NCBI RefSeq assembly: GCF_017353255.1 | Contig: NZ_JAFMYU010000007.1 | Coordinates: forward strand, 1-64,000 | Source: Fibrella aquatilis | GTDB taxonomy: Bacteria > Bacteroidota > Bacteroidia > Cytophagales > Spirosomataceae | Length of the DNA stretch: 64,000 nt | Direction: 5' to 3' | Part shown: piece by piece, positions 17,701 through 30,400 of the stretch | How the letters are laid out: each line of letters begins with the position of its first letter | How positions within the stretch are numbered: the first letter of the stretch is position 1 | Translations under genes and position numbers: made by a program | The notes under the pieces: generated by a model | What the model saw: the letters and a program-made list of their open reading frames with translations, nothing else | What the model was told of the DNA's origin: nothing | Databases searched by the model: none

Positions 17701-18365
17701 CCTTGCTGGGCATTGGTGCCTGGCCTTTCGCTGAAGGGATGCGCGTATTGGAAACGTTGCTGCTGGCACCGGCAGGCCAAACTACTGCCCTCCGTGCCGA
17801 CTGGCCTACTTTTTTTGCCAGTGGCATCCGGGCCAGCCAGTCGGTGATGCTCACGGAGTTACGCCACGCAACGGAGGGCAGCACGGTCAAAACCGATTCG
17901 TCGACAGCCCGCCCGGCAGCACTAACGCAGTTGCAGCAGGCCACTGCCGACGAGGCCCCCGCTCTGCTACGGGCCTACCTCGAACAACTGGTGGTGCGGG
18001 CACTGAAACTGACCGCCGACCAACTCGACTATGCCCGCCCGCTCACCTACCTGGGGCTTGATTCGCTGATGGCCATTGAACTCAAGAACCGGATCAGCAC
18101 CGATCTGGCGCTGGAATTTAGCGTAGTCAGGTTCATGCAGGGTATCTCACTGCACCAGCTTGAGCAGGACCTACTCGCCCGCCTGGCTCACCACTGGACA
18201 AGCGGCTCTCTCGTAAAAATTGCTGATAGTCAATTAGTTAAAATCAATTCAGCCCAAATTGCCGAAGCCGCCAGCGTACAGGAAACCCACGATCTGCTGG
18301 CCGATCTGGAGTCGCTCAGTGCCGAGGAACTGGACGACGTACTGAAACGAATCAGTGAAGCGTAA
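14796..18365 (+). CDS. Type I PKS: luciferase-like monooxygenase - DH(C-terminal hotdog)-KR-ACP
   Basis: 1189 residues. Residues 1-350 are a luciferase-like flavin monooxygenase (MKFGLMFFAS, VWIPERHF, RIRLQAGSVVMPLHNP, GWNPADF), clearly related to the one in the FAAL protein. Residues 375-530 are the second hotdog of a dehydratase, with FHYGTGFRG and the catalytic Asp (about 449) in HPAFLDACFQ. A structural KR half follows, then the catalytic KR from about 775 (VVTGGTGGLG, Ser/Tyr/Asn in FSSVSS...SYATAN; LDD motif suggests a B-type 3R alcohol). An ACP with serine about 1090 (GLDSLMA) and a C-terminal docking-like tail (LESLSAEELDDVLKRI) close it. With the preceding protein it makes one complete reducing malonyl module, expected to give a 2,3-enoyl product if the split dehydratase works. 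The enzyme class is certain; the split architecture is unusual. Confidence 0.93.
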   Translation: MKFGLMFFASTEDSLSQQEKYKLIIEAARFGDQHGFSSVWIPERHFTPFGCLYPNPAVLHAALARETHRIRLQAGSVVMPLHNPLRVAEEWAMVDNLSGGRVGISFAAGWNPADFAFFPERYDDRHEAMYASIGQVQQLWAGHTIAAQSGTGQPLQVKTYPTPLQAQLPIWITAASNPATFVKAGQLGANVLTHTLDHDNDQLAQKIGAYRQARADNGHDPATGVVTLLLHTFVGRDNAVVREQARKPYCDYMRTNIGLLKGLARSRGQELDLQAMAPAELDEMLNYMFDRFASVKGLIGTPETCLDLVHELATIGVDELACLLDFGPGTDLILDNLPHLSRLKDLYVPRPALAEVLRHPPVVHAPVPPPAPAPVDHKCLKSIRLRCVELTDGDAFYATLSHRGFHYGTGFRGIRQLWQGRAEVLARLTMPAELVGAASQFSYHPAFLDACFQVFIATLLTDERAANTFSVPVGFRQLQAHAALPEEVYSHAYLDGFPTKSLPYYSGNLLVFSLEGELLLEVIGFRAQQLTLAPGSPSPDELYRVSWLPVASKQVATPPARGSRFLVLADGLGMGAAVARQLEGQGHDCTVVYPPASLDVATIQPFVASLTSQSRHHTGQPTLQLLFLWGLDARVDEQTPVADLLPKQQFLVEAIRQLVLELTKAALPTPPTLWLMTQGGQHTGPTNEPVALMQGALWGLGRVLLTEATAINVRLVDLELGLTTAAIAQQVQAVLTHGPADDQLAVRAGEYLSPRLLPVATLPATAPLRLSPNATYVVTGGTGGLGLQLAQWLASKGARQLALLSRREPDADTVLVISNIISTGCAVAVFAVDVTQFADLEAVWEKITTTLPPVRGVFHLAGVLDDAPLNDLHPDRFTAGSNAKTTGAWHLHQLTRALPLDYFGLFSSVSSLIGMADQASYATANAFLDALAHYRHTLGLPALSINWGPWLGQGHAATEYGQTAHRHLALLGIGAWPFAEGMRVLETLLLAPAGQTTALRADWPTFFASGIRASQSVMLTELRHATEGSTVKTDSSTARPAALTQLQQATADEAPALLRAYLEQLVVRALKLTADQLDYARPLTYLGLDSLMAIELKNRISTDLALEFSVVRFMQGISLHQLEQDLLARLAHHWTSGSLVKIADSQLVKINSAQIAEAASVQETHDLLADLESLSAEELDDVLKRISEA

Positions 18366-18402
18366 CCCCGCCTGCCCTTACCTTCTCACGTACCAAACGC
18401 GT

Positions 18403-21400
18403 ATGGAAACTAGTCTACCACCAAGTGACTCGCTCGTGTCTACCCCCGACAGCCAGGTTGGCCATACGCCCAGGGCCATCCCGTCGATGCAGGAAAAAGT
18501 GAACCTGGCCCGGGCGTTGCTGATTGAGAAGGCCAACAAACACACCACCGTTCACCCGCTGTCATATAACCAGCAGGCACTGTGGTTTTTGTACTACACT
18601 ACTCCTGACAGCGTGGCGTATAATGAGGGCATTGCCGTGCGGATACCACAGGCTATCCGGCCCGATGCCCTGCAACGGGCGGCGCAGAAACTGGTGAACC
18701 GTCACCCGGCGCTCCGCACCACCTACCAGGCGCAGGACGGGGTGCCCATGCAGCAAATCCACGGCTATCAGGCCGCCAACGTTACGGTGCGGGATGCCCA
18801 TACCGACACCGAAACGGACCTGGTGGCGCAGGTGAAGCAGGATCACTACATGCCATTTAACCTGACCACCGGGCCGGTATGCCGGGTGTTTTTGTATCAG
18901 GCAGGCCCTGCCGACCAGGTGCTGTTGCTGTCGGTGCATCACATTGCCTGCGATGGGTCGTCGATGACGATTTTACTGAGTGAACTGCTGCTGTTTTATC
19001 AGGAAGAAGCCACTGGCCAGAAAGCCGACCTGCCCACGCTCACGAGCCGGTATGTCGATTTTGTGGATGCCCAGCATAACCAACTGGCGGACGAGGCAGG
19101 GGAGGCGCTGCGGCAGTATTGGCTCACCCAACTCGCCGACAACCTGCCCCTGCTGGATCTCCCCCTCGACAAGCCCCGCCCCCGCATCCACTCAGACCGG
19201 GGCGGCACCCATACCCTGCACCTCGACGCGGCCCTCACGCGGTCGCTGAAGGCGTTGTCGAAAACGGAGGGTAACACCCTGTTCGTCACCCTGCTGTCGG
19301 CGTTTCAGTTGCTGTTGCACCGGCACACGGGCCAGGACGACCTGGTGGTGGGTACCCCCACCATGACCCGGAGCCACGCGGATTTCGAGCAGGTGGTAGG
19401 CTACTTTGTGAACCCGGTGGCCATTCGCAGCAGCACCCGCGACACCACCAGCGGGGCGGCGTTTCTGGCCCGGACCAAGCAGACCGTGCTGGGGGCCATC
19501 GAGCACCAGGACTACCCCTTTCCGCTGCTGGTAGACCAGCTGGGCCTGTCGGGTGATCTGAGTCAAACGCCTGTGTTTCAGGCTTTTTTCTACCTGCAGA
19601 CCGCCGGGCAGTACGCCGACTATACCGATCTGCTGGTGGGTACTGCTGGGTCCGTGCTGGACATGCACGGTATTCCGCTGGCTTATTTTCCCTTCGAGAG
19701 CAAAGAAGGCCGGTTTGATATCAGCCTGGAGGTGGTGGAACACGCCGACACGCTCACGGGCATTTTTCGGTACAACGCCGACATTTTTCACGATGATACC
19801 ATCGGTAGGCTGGCCGGGCAGTACCAAACGCTGCTCCAGAGCCTGGTGGCCAACCCCCGCCTGCCCGTGGCGCAGCTGGACCTGCTCACCCGCCACGAGC
19901 AGGCGCAACTGCTGGCGCTGGGCCGAGGACCCGTGGTGTCCCCCCCGCCTCACGAGACCTTCGCGCTGCTTTTTGAAGCCCAGGTGCGGCGGTCACCACA
20001 GGCCACGGCCCTGGAGCACGAAGGGGTCCGGTTTACCTACGAGCAGCTCAACGCCCAGGCCAATCAGCTGGCTCACTACCTCCGCGACCACCACGCCCTG
20101 CAACCCAACGACCTGGTAGGCCTGCACACCGACCGGTCGCCCTGGATGGTGATCGGGATGCTGTCGGTGTTTAAGGCGGGTGGTGCTTTTTTCCCCATTC
20201 ACCCCGACCTGCCCCCGCCCCGCATCGACAACCTACTGACCCAAACCCGCGCCCGGCTGGTGCTCACCGACCGCGCACCGGTGGGCGAATCGGCCGCGCA
20301 CTGGCTCGGATTGGCGACAGATTGGGCTACCATTGCCCAAGGCCCCACGCATAACCCCATGCCGGTCAACACCCCCGCCGACCTGGCCTACGTGATCTTC
20401 ACCTCCGGCTCGACGGGGCAGCCCAAGGGGGCCATGATCGAACACCAGGGCATGATCAACCACCTCCACGCCAAAATCAACGACCTGGGGTTGCACCCGG
20501 GTAGTGTGGTGGCGCAGAATGCCTCCCAGAGCTTCGATATTTCGGTCTGGCAAACGCTGGTGTCGCTGGTTTGTGGTGGCAAAACGATCATCTACGGGCA
20601 GGACGTGGTGCTGGACATGGACGCGTTTCTGCACCGCACCAGCCACGACGGCGTAACGGTGCTGGAAGTGGTGCCGTCATACCTGGCCACGCTGCTGGAT
20701 AAACTCGCCGACCACCACAATCCCGCCCAATATGCCCAGCTAGAACACCTGCTGGTAACGGGTGAAACGCTGCCGAAGCATCTGATAGCCAGGTGGTTCG
20801 CGCAGTTTCCGGGGATTCCGATGGTCAATGCCTATGGCCCGACAGAGGCCTCGGACGACATTACGCACCACCGCCTGGACCACGCCCCGGATGGCGACGA
20901 CGTGCCCATTGGGCGGACCATCCAGAACCTGTCGATCTACATTCTCGACGGGCAGCAGCGCCTATGTCCCCTGGGCGTGAAGGGCGAACTGTGCGTGGCG
21001 GGCGTGGGTGTGGGGCAGGGCTACCTGGGCGACCAAGCCAAAACCGACGCCGTGTTTGGGCCGGACCCGTTTGTTCCTGGTCAGCGCCTCTACCACACCG
21101 GCGACGTGGCCCGGATGCTGCCCGATGGCACGCTGCTGTTCTACGGTCGGCGCGATTTTCAGGTAAAAGTGCGCGGGCATCGTATTGAGCTGGGCGAGAT
21201 CGAGCAGACGCTGGCGCGCATTCCCGGCATCCGAAACGCCGTGGTGATCTGCCAGCCTGGCCCCGACGGCGACGGTCACCTGACCGGCTGGGTGGTGACT
21301 GAACCCCGCTCTGGGCTGACCGCCGCCACCATCCGCGACATGGCCCAGGGGCAGTTGCCCGGCTACATGGTGCCCGCCGAACTGTACATACGGTCCAGCC

Positions 21401-24400
21401 TGCCCCTGACACCCAACGGCAAGCTGGACCGCAACGCCCTGGCCCGGCTGAGCACGCCCGATGCCCCCACGGCGGGCTACGTGCCGCCCGGTAACCACAC
21501 CCAGCTGCAACTAGTGAGCATTTGGCAGAACCTGCTCAATCGCCCCAAAATCGGCATTACTGACCGATTCTTCGAGGTAGGCGGTAACTCACTGAAAGCC
21601 ATACGCTTACAGGCCAGTATTCAGAAGCAGCTGCACGTGTCACTGTCGCTGAAAGACCTGTTTGTCAACACCACCATCAACACCCTGGCACCCCTGATTC
21701 AGGCGGCTGCCGGGGAGACTGTCGGCCGAATTGAGCCGGTGGCCGAGGCCGACGTGTACCCGGTATCGTCGGCGCAGCGGCGGCTCTGGATTCTGGACCA
21801 ACTGGCCGGGGTTGGGGCTACCTACAACATGCCCGGGGCGTTCTGGCTCACCGGACCTCTGAACCGGGAAGCGTTTGGGCGGGCGTTCCGGGCTATCATG
21901 GACCGCCATGAAAGCCTGCGGACGGTCTTTTCCGTAGACAATGGGGAGCCAGTGCAGCGCGTTTTGCCCGCCGATGCGTCTCCGTTCGAGCTAACCTATG
22001 GGCGGCATGACGGCACCGATGCCCAGCTGACCCACCAGATCATCGACGAGGCGCAGCGGTGCTTTTCGCTCGAAAAAGGCCCCCTGCTGCGGGCAAGCCT
22101 GACCGAAACCAGTGCCGACCGATACCTGTTCCTGGTCACGATTCACCACATCAGCTGCGACGGCTGGTCGCTGGAGGTGCTGGTGCGGGAACTGATGCTG
22201 CACTACCATGCCTATGCCCGGGGCGAATCACCCCTGCTGGCACCGTTACGCATTCAGCAAAAAGACTACGCGGCCTGGCAACACGGGCAACTCAGCCCCG
22301 ACAACGCCGCTTGCCAACAAGGGCGAGCGTACTGGCTGGGTCAGTTTGCCGACGATGTACCAAGTCTGCATCTGCCCACCGACTTTCCGCGTCCGGCGGT
22401 GAAAACCTACCGGGGCAGTTCGGTGGTGCGCGCACTGGATGCTGCCACCCTCGAAACGTTGCGGGGCATGGCCAGCCGCCACGGTACCAGCCTGTTTACC
22501 ACCCTGCTGACGTCAGTACTGGTGCTGCTGAACCGCTACACCGGCCAAACTGACCTGGTGGTGGGCACCACCGTGGCCGGCCGCGACCACCCCGACCTGG
22601 AAGACCAGATTGGCTTGTTTGTGAACACCCTGGCCCTGCGCGTCCCCCTGCTGGAAACCAATAGCTTCGCCCAGTGCACCGAGGCCGTGAAACGCGTGTG
22701 GCTGGGGGCCATCGAACACCAGCACTACCCCTTCGACCAGCTGATTCAGGCGCTGCCCCTGACCCGCGACCCCAGCCGGTCGCCCCTGTTCGATGTGCTC
22801 GTGGAGCTGATTAGTGCCGATATCAACGCCGAGAGCGCCCTATTCCTGGAAGGCGTGACCATTGAACGGTGCGCCCCTCAGTATACCACCGCCAAGTATG
22901 ACCTGTCGTTCCGGTTTCTGGAAGAAGGCACGTCCATAACGCTTCAGCTCGAATACAACCAGGACCTGTATGCCCCCTGGCGGATGAAGGCCATGCTGGC
23001 ACACTACGGCACCCTGTTGGCAGCGATAGCCGCCGACGAGAACCGGCCCGTGGCTAACCTGAGTCTGCTGCCCGCCACTGAGCAGCATACGCTGTTGCAG
23101 GTGTTTAACCCACCGGTAGTGCCTGGCCCGCCGCCCACCCTATTCCTGACCCGCTTCCGGGAGCAGGTGGCAAAAAATCCCAACGCGGTGGCGCTTGAGA
23201 TAGAGGATAAATCGCTGACCTATAACGCGTTAGATGACTTATCGGACCGACTGGCCTATCACCTGCGGGAGGCGTATGGCGTGCTGCCGGGGCAACGGGT
23301 GGCCCTGATGCTGGAGCGCTCCGAGCGCACGGTGATTGGGCTGCTGGGGATCATGAAGGCCGGTGGCGCATTTCTGCCCATCGACGTGGCCTACCCCAGA
23401 GACCGCATTGCCTACCTGCTGGCCGATGCCGATAGTCAGTTACTCCTGACCGACTCGCACCACCTGTTCGACCTGCCGGAAGCGTATGAACAGGCCGTCT
23501 TTGCCCTCGATATTCAGCTGGCGCAACTGGCGGCCGTGCCTCAGCCGCTGGTGCTGGCAAACGACCCCGGCGCGCTGGCCTACGTCATCTACACGTCGGG
23601 GTCTACGGGGCAGCCCAAGGGCGTGATGATCGAACAGGGCAACCTGGCCAACTACCTGAACTGGGCCAACGCCTATTATTTTGGTGGCGACTCGGGATAC
23701 CACACGGCCCTGTTTTCGTCGCTCTCGTTCGACTTTACCCTCACCAGTATCCTGACCACCCTGTTGCGCGGCGATACGCTATATATCTGCCCCAATCAGG
23801 AAATCGACGGGCTGCTTGGCGATCTGCTTCGTCATCCCCGCATCAACTGGCTGAAACTAACCCCGGCTCACATTAACGCGCTGGCGTTCCTGGCAGTGCC
23901 CAACGAGCGGCTGGCCCTGGTGATTGTGGGCGGCGAGGAACTGACCGGCAAACAGGTAGGTGTGCTGCGAAGTATTAATTCTAACCTGCTGATTTACAAC
24001 GAATACGGGCCAACCGAAACCACCGTGGGCTGCACCGTCAAGTGCATCGCCCCGGCTGATGATCCCGCGCCGATTACCATTGGCAGGCCCATTGCCAACA
24101 CCCATATCCATATCGTAGATCGCCACCTGAACCTGCTGCCTGTGGGGGTGCCCGGCGAAATTGCCATTGCGGGTGCCAGCGTGGGCCGGGGCTACCTCAA
24201 CGCTCCTGACCTGAGCGCCACCCGGTTCATCAGTAGCTGGCCACAGGAAACCTTCGGCGGCCGCCTCTACCGCTCGGGCGACGTGGGCTGCTGGTTGCCG
24301 AACGGCGAGATCATGTACCTGGGTCGGAAAGATAATCAGGTAAAAATCAGGGGCTATCGCGTGGAAACGGGCGAAATTGAGCAGGTCCTGCTAACTTATC

Positions 24401-27400
24401 CGGCTGTGCGTCAGGTGGTGGTGAAGGTCTGGCAACCGGCCGGGCAATCGCCTGTTTTGGTGGCCTACGTGGGCAGTGCCGATGGGGTGCCGGACGCGGA
24501 CCTGCGCGCGTTTCTGGCCACGCGGCTACCGGCCTACATGATTCCAACGTACGTGGTGCAACTGGACATGTTTCCGCTGACGGGCAACGGCAAGGTAGAC
24601 CGCAGCGCCCTGCCCCCGCCCGATGCCCAGGCCCTGAGCCAGACGGCCAGCTACGTGCCCCCCCGCCATGCCGTAGATGAGGCCCTGATCACCATCTGGG
24701 AACGGGTGCTGGGGCGTAGTCCCATTGGCATCGGCGACAACTTTTTTGCCATCGGGGGGCATTCGCTCCGGGCCATTCAGCTGGTGGCAAGCGTGGCTAA
24801 TGAGCTGAACGTCAGGGTAGAACTGCGCGATATTTTTGCCCAGCCTACCATCGAAGCCATGGGCGATCTGGTCCGGGCGGCTAAAGTTTTGCCCGTAATG
24901 GGCATCAGCCCCGCCCCGGTGCAGGCCGACTACCCGGTGTCGTTTGCCCAGCGGCGTTTATGGATCAATCAGCAGTTGGACAGTGGTCTGACGGCCTTCA
25001 ACATCAGCAAGGCGTATGTGGTGACCGGCGCGCTCGATCCCGCGGCGTTCGTAGCGGCCCTCACCGACCTGATGCAGCAGCACGAAAGCCTGCGTACCAC
25101 CTTCAGCACGGTAGCGGGCGAACCCCGGCAGGTGATTCACCCGTTCGATGCCCAGGCATTGCCGCTGACCCAACTGACCCTGTCCCATGCCGAAGATGCC
25201 TGGGCCGAGGCTATGACCCTTTGCCAGGCGCAGGCGGGTGCCGTTTTTGACCTGGCCTCCGGGCCACTGTGGCGGGTATACCTCCTGCGCCTGCCCACCG
25301 ATCAGTGGGTGGTTCAGTTCTGTATCCACCACATTATCTGCGACGACTGGTCGGCCGAGCGGTTTCTGGCGCAGTTTTCGGAGCGTTACCGGCACCACCG
25401 CCTGGGTACCGGCGTGGCCCAGTTGCCCCCCGCCATTCAGTATAAAGACTACGCCGTCTGGCAACGCCAGGAGCAGTTGGAACACCGGTTCGATGCCCAC
25501 CGGGTCTACTGGACGGAGGTGCTGGCGGGCGTGTTGCCGGTGCTGGACCTGCCCACCGACTGGCCACGTCCGGCCCGCAAAACCTACCAGGGCAGCACCC
25601 GGCGCTTGGTGCTGGATGCTGCCCTGTGCCAGGGCCTGGACAGGCTGGGCGCGCAGGCCGGGGCCAGTACATTCATGACGTTTCTGGCCACGGTAAAAGC
25701 TCTGCTGTACCGTTACACCGGCCAGGCCGACCTGGTGGTGGGCACCCCCGTGGCCGACCGCGAACAGGCCGACCTGGCCGACCAGATTGGGTTTTACACC
25801 AACACCATTGCCCTGCGGACTCAGGTGCAGCCCGGCGAACGGTTTGGCACGTTGCTGGAACAGGTGAAAAGTTGTACCATCGACGCCTACGCCCACCAGT
25901 CGTATCCCCTCGACCAGCTGGTGGATGACCTCGACCTTCAGCATGACCCCAGCCGCTCGCCCCTGTTCGACGTGGTGGTGCTGTTGCAATACCAGAACGC
26001 CGAGCCGTTGTGGAGCCACCCCACCGACGGGGTGCACGCCACCGATTTACCCGTGGAGCAGACCACCAGCCTGGTAGACCTGCGCTTTATTTTCAACCAG
26101 ACGGACCACGGCTGGGACCTGGAGCTTGACTACGACACCAGCCTGTTTTCGGCCCCGCGCATCGACCGGCTACTGGGTCACTACCAGCATCTGGTGGCAA
26201 ACCTCCTGCACCAACCCGATGCTCCGCTCGACCGCCTGAATGTCCTACCCGACGAGGAGCGCGACTGGCTCATGGGCCTCAACCCCGCCCACACGCCCCT
26301 GCCCGACGGCCTCACCATGACCCGCCTGCTGGCCACCCAGGTCGAAAAAACGCCGTACCACCCGGCCCTGGAATGCAACGGTCGGGTGGTGAGCTACCAG
26401 CAACTGGCCGACCAATCGGACCGGCTGGCGGAGCACCTGCGCCACGAAATGGGCCTGGCCGTGGGTCAGTGCGTCGCCCTGATGGCCGAAAAAAGCGAAC
26501 GAATGGTGATCGCCTTCTGGGCGATTCTGAAGGCCGGCGGCGTGTACCTACCCATTGACCCCGCCTTGCCCGCCGCCCGAAAGCAGTATATGCTCACCGA
26601 TGCCGCCGTGGGCGTATTGCTCACCGACTCGGACCACCTGTTCGATCTGGACGGGTATGAGGGCGGCATTTTTGCCCTCGACGTGCAACTGGATGGCCTG
26701 CCCGAATCGACCCGCCCCGCCTACACCTGCCAACCCACCGATGCCGCCTATCTGATCTACACCTCCGGCTCGACAGGTCAGCCCAAAGGGGTGCTGGTGG
26801 AACATGGCAGCAACGTGAACATGGCCCTCTCGCAGATCGACAGCTTTGGCGTGGAAGCGGGTGACCGGGTGTGGCTGTTTGCCCCCCTGAGCTTCGACGC
26901 GTCGATCTCCGAAATCTGCATGGCACTCTACTGCGGTGCCACCCTGGTGCTGCCTGCAGGGCGAAACGAACTAGACACGCTAACCGATACCCTGCGGGCC
27001 GCCCGCATCACCGTGGTTACCCTGCCGCCCGCCCTTTTGCAGGTGATGGACGTAGATCAGCTGGGTTTCCTGCATGTACTGATATCGGCTGGTGAAGCTG
27101 CGCCGGGAACCCTGGCGCGGGCCAGTAGGGTGGTAGCCCGGTGTTTCAATGCCTATGGCCCTACCGAATATGGGGTCTGCGCCAGCATCTATCGGGTTGC
27201 GCCCACCGACGAAGCCATTAGCAACATTCCCATTGGTCGGGCCATTGCCAACACCCAGCTGCTGGTGCTCGACGCCCACCACCAACTCCTGCCCCCCGGC
27301 CTGCCCGGCGAACTCTACCTGGCCGGCGTGGGCCTGGCCCGGGGCTACTGGCAGCGCCCCGACCTGACCGCCGACCGCTTTGTGGCCCACCCCTTCGCCC

Positions 27401-30400
27401 CCGGCCAGCGCCTCTACCGCACCGGCGACCTGGCCCGCTGGCGTGCCGATGGGCAGCTGGAGTACCTGGGTCGGCTCGATGGGCAGGTCAAGATCCGGGG
27501 CATGCGCACCGAACTGGGGGAGATCGAACACGCTCTGCGCCAGCACCCGGCCGTTGAGCAGGCCGTGGTGCTGCTCCACGGCCAAGAGTTGCGGGCCTAC
27601 CTGGTGGCTGAGGAAAGTCTGTCGCTGGCTGCTTTGCGCCAAGAGCTGGCGGCGAGTTTGCCCGCTTACATGGTGCCCACCCGCTATGAGCGGCTGGCCC
27701 AGCTGCCCCTGACCTCCAGCGGCAAGGTAGACCGGGCGGCCCTGCTGGCCCTGGAGGGTGGGGCCTTTTCGGAGGCTGCCGACGTCCGCTACGAGGCCCC
27801 GGCCACCGAGCTGGAAGCCCAGCTGGTGGCCATCTGGCAGGGGGTGCTGGGCCGGGAGCGGGTGGGGGTGTCGGATAACTTTTTCGAGTTGGGGGGGCAT
27901 TCGCTGAAGGCCATCCAGGTCATTGCCCGGCTCTACCAGCAGGCGGGCATCAGCCTGGAGCTGCGGGCGGTCTTTGCCCACCCCACCATCCGGTCGTTGG
28001 CGGCGGTACTGGCAACAACGGGGGCTGATTCGGTTAGTGAGGCTGCTGGTTATCAGGCTATTGCACGGCAGCCGGTGTCGGGTCACTATCCGCTTTCTCA
28101 CGCCCAGCAGCGGCTGTGGATTCTGGACCAATTGCACGCCGATGATGCGATGGCGCGGGCGGCCTACAACGTGCCCAGTGCTTTGTGGCTGGGTGGGGTG
28201 CTCAATGTGGCGGCCCTGGAGGTGGCGCTGCTGGGACTGCTGGCCCGCCACGATAGCCTGCGAACGGTGTTTGATTTGCAGGAGGGTGAGGCCCGGCAAC
28301 GGGTAGTGGACCTAGCCAGCCTGGATCTTGCGCTGGCCTGTCAGGACCTGCGTCAGGAGGCCGACCCACTGGCGCAGGCTCAGGCATTGGCGCAGGTGCA
28401 GGCGGGCGTACCCTTCCAGTTGGGGGTGGCTCCGCTGCTGCGGGCGGGCGTGTGGCAGGTGGCCGACGAGCAATACCTGTTCCTGATCACGATTCACCAC
28501 ATCATCTGCGACGGCTGGTCGATGGAGGTGCTGGTGGGGGAACTGGCCCAGTTCTACAATGCGGCCCTGCGGGGTCAGGCTAGCCCGCTGCCGCCACTGC
28601 CCATTCAGTACGGCGACTATGCCCTCTGGCAACAGGCGGGGGGGGCGGCGGTGCTGGCTGGTCACGGCTCCTACTGGCGGGAGCAACTGGGGGGTAGCTT
28701 GCCGGTGCTGGAACTGCCCACCGACTTTCCCCGACCCGCTATTAAAACGTACCGCGCCGACCGGGTGGTCATCTTTCTGGAAAGCGACCTGCGCGATGGC
28801 CTGTCGATGCTGGCCAATGATCACGGCAGCAGCCTGTTTACCGTGCTACTGGCCGCCGTGCAAACTTTGCTCTACCGCTACACCGGCCAAACCGACCTGA
28901 TCGTGGGCATCCCCGTGGCGGGTCGTGGTAACCTGGGGCTGGACGAGCAGGTTGGTTTCTTCGTCAACATGCTGCCCATCCGCACCCGCCTGGAGGGTCA
29001 TGACGGGTTTTCGGCCCTGCTTACCCATGTTACCCGCACCGTACTAGATGCCTACGCCCACGAACTGTACCCCTTCGACCGGATGGTGGACGAACTGGAC
29101 CCCCGGAGGGAGGCGGGCCGGTCGCCGATTTTTGATGTGTCGGTAGAGTTTGTGATGCCCGACCAGGAACTGACGAAATCTATTGAACTCGACCACCTGC
29201 GGGTGCGCCCGTATGAGGTGGCGTTTGTGCAGAGTAAATACGATATCACGTTTACATTCATGCCGACCGACGGGGGTATTTCGCTGGAACTGGCCTACGC
29301 CGCCGATCTGTTTACCGCCGACCGCATGACGCAGTTGGCCGGGCTTTTTGCCACCCTCGTCCGGTCGGTGGTGGCCCAGCCGACGGCACCTATTTCGCGC
29401 CTTGACTGGCTGACTGTCAATGACATACATTTTCTGGCTGAGGCGGTTAGCGATGCGGCTACCGCCTACGAAGCCGACGCCACCATTCACGGATTGTTTG
29501 AACGGCAGGCGACCCAAACCCCCGCCGCCGTGGCGGTTCAGTATGGCCATCGGCAACTGACCTACGCCCAACTCAACGCCCAGGCCAACCAACTGGCCTA
29601 TCATCTGCGCACCACCTACCAGATTCAGCCCGACGACTTGATTGGGGTACTGATGGAGCCATCGGAAAGACGAGTTGTTGCCCTGCTGGCTATTCTGAAG
29701 GCCGGTGCCGCCTACGTGCCCATCGACCCCAATTACCCCGCCGACCGTATCCGCTATACCCTGGCCGATGCTACTGCGAAGGTGCTGCTGACCGATACCG
29801 GCGACCCTCTGGTAACGAGTGAACTTACTGGCGTTGAGCAGCTTGCTTTGGCCAACTGGGATAGCCTGGAAGCTAATCCGACAGATAACCTGCCGCCGCT
29901 GAGCGGTCCCCATAACCTGGTCTACGTCATCTACACGTCGGGGTCTACGGGTCGGCCCAAGGGCGTGATGCTGGAACACACCAGCGTGGTGAACCGGATT
30001 GAATGGATGTGGAAACAGTACGGTTTTGGGCCGGACGATGTCATTTTGCAAAAAACGTCCTACGGTTTTGATGTATCGGTATGGGAATTTTTTATGCCGC
30101 TTTGCTACGGGGCCAGGCTGGTGGTGTGCGATACGGCGGTGGCCCATACGCCAGCCCTGCTACTAGACTGCATCGCAGAGTATGGGGTCAGCACGATTCA
30201 CTTCGTACCCACCATGTTCGCCCAGTTCCTGGACGGCATACGCGACGAAGACCGTGCCAAACTGGCCTCCCTGCATCGCGTGTTTGCCAGTGGCGAAGCA
30301 CTCCTGCCCGACATGGTACGGCTGAACGCCCAGCGCACGGGCGTACCGCTGTACAACCTCTATGGACCCACCGAAGCAGCCGTAGACGTGACTCATTACA

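Noticed and set aside
18355-18402. GTG start for the five-module NRPS overlapping the PKS gene
   Set aside because: The extra 16 residues have no counterpart in C-domain starts; the ATG at 18403 gives a more ordinary N-terminus. An overlap start cannot be fully excluded.
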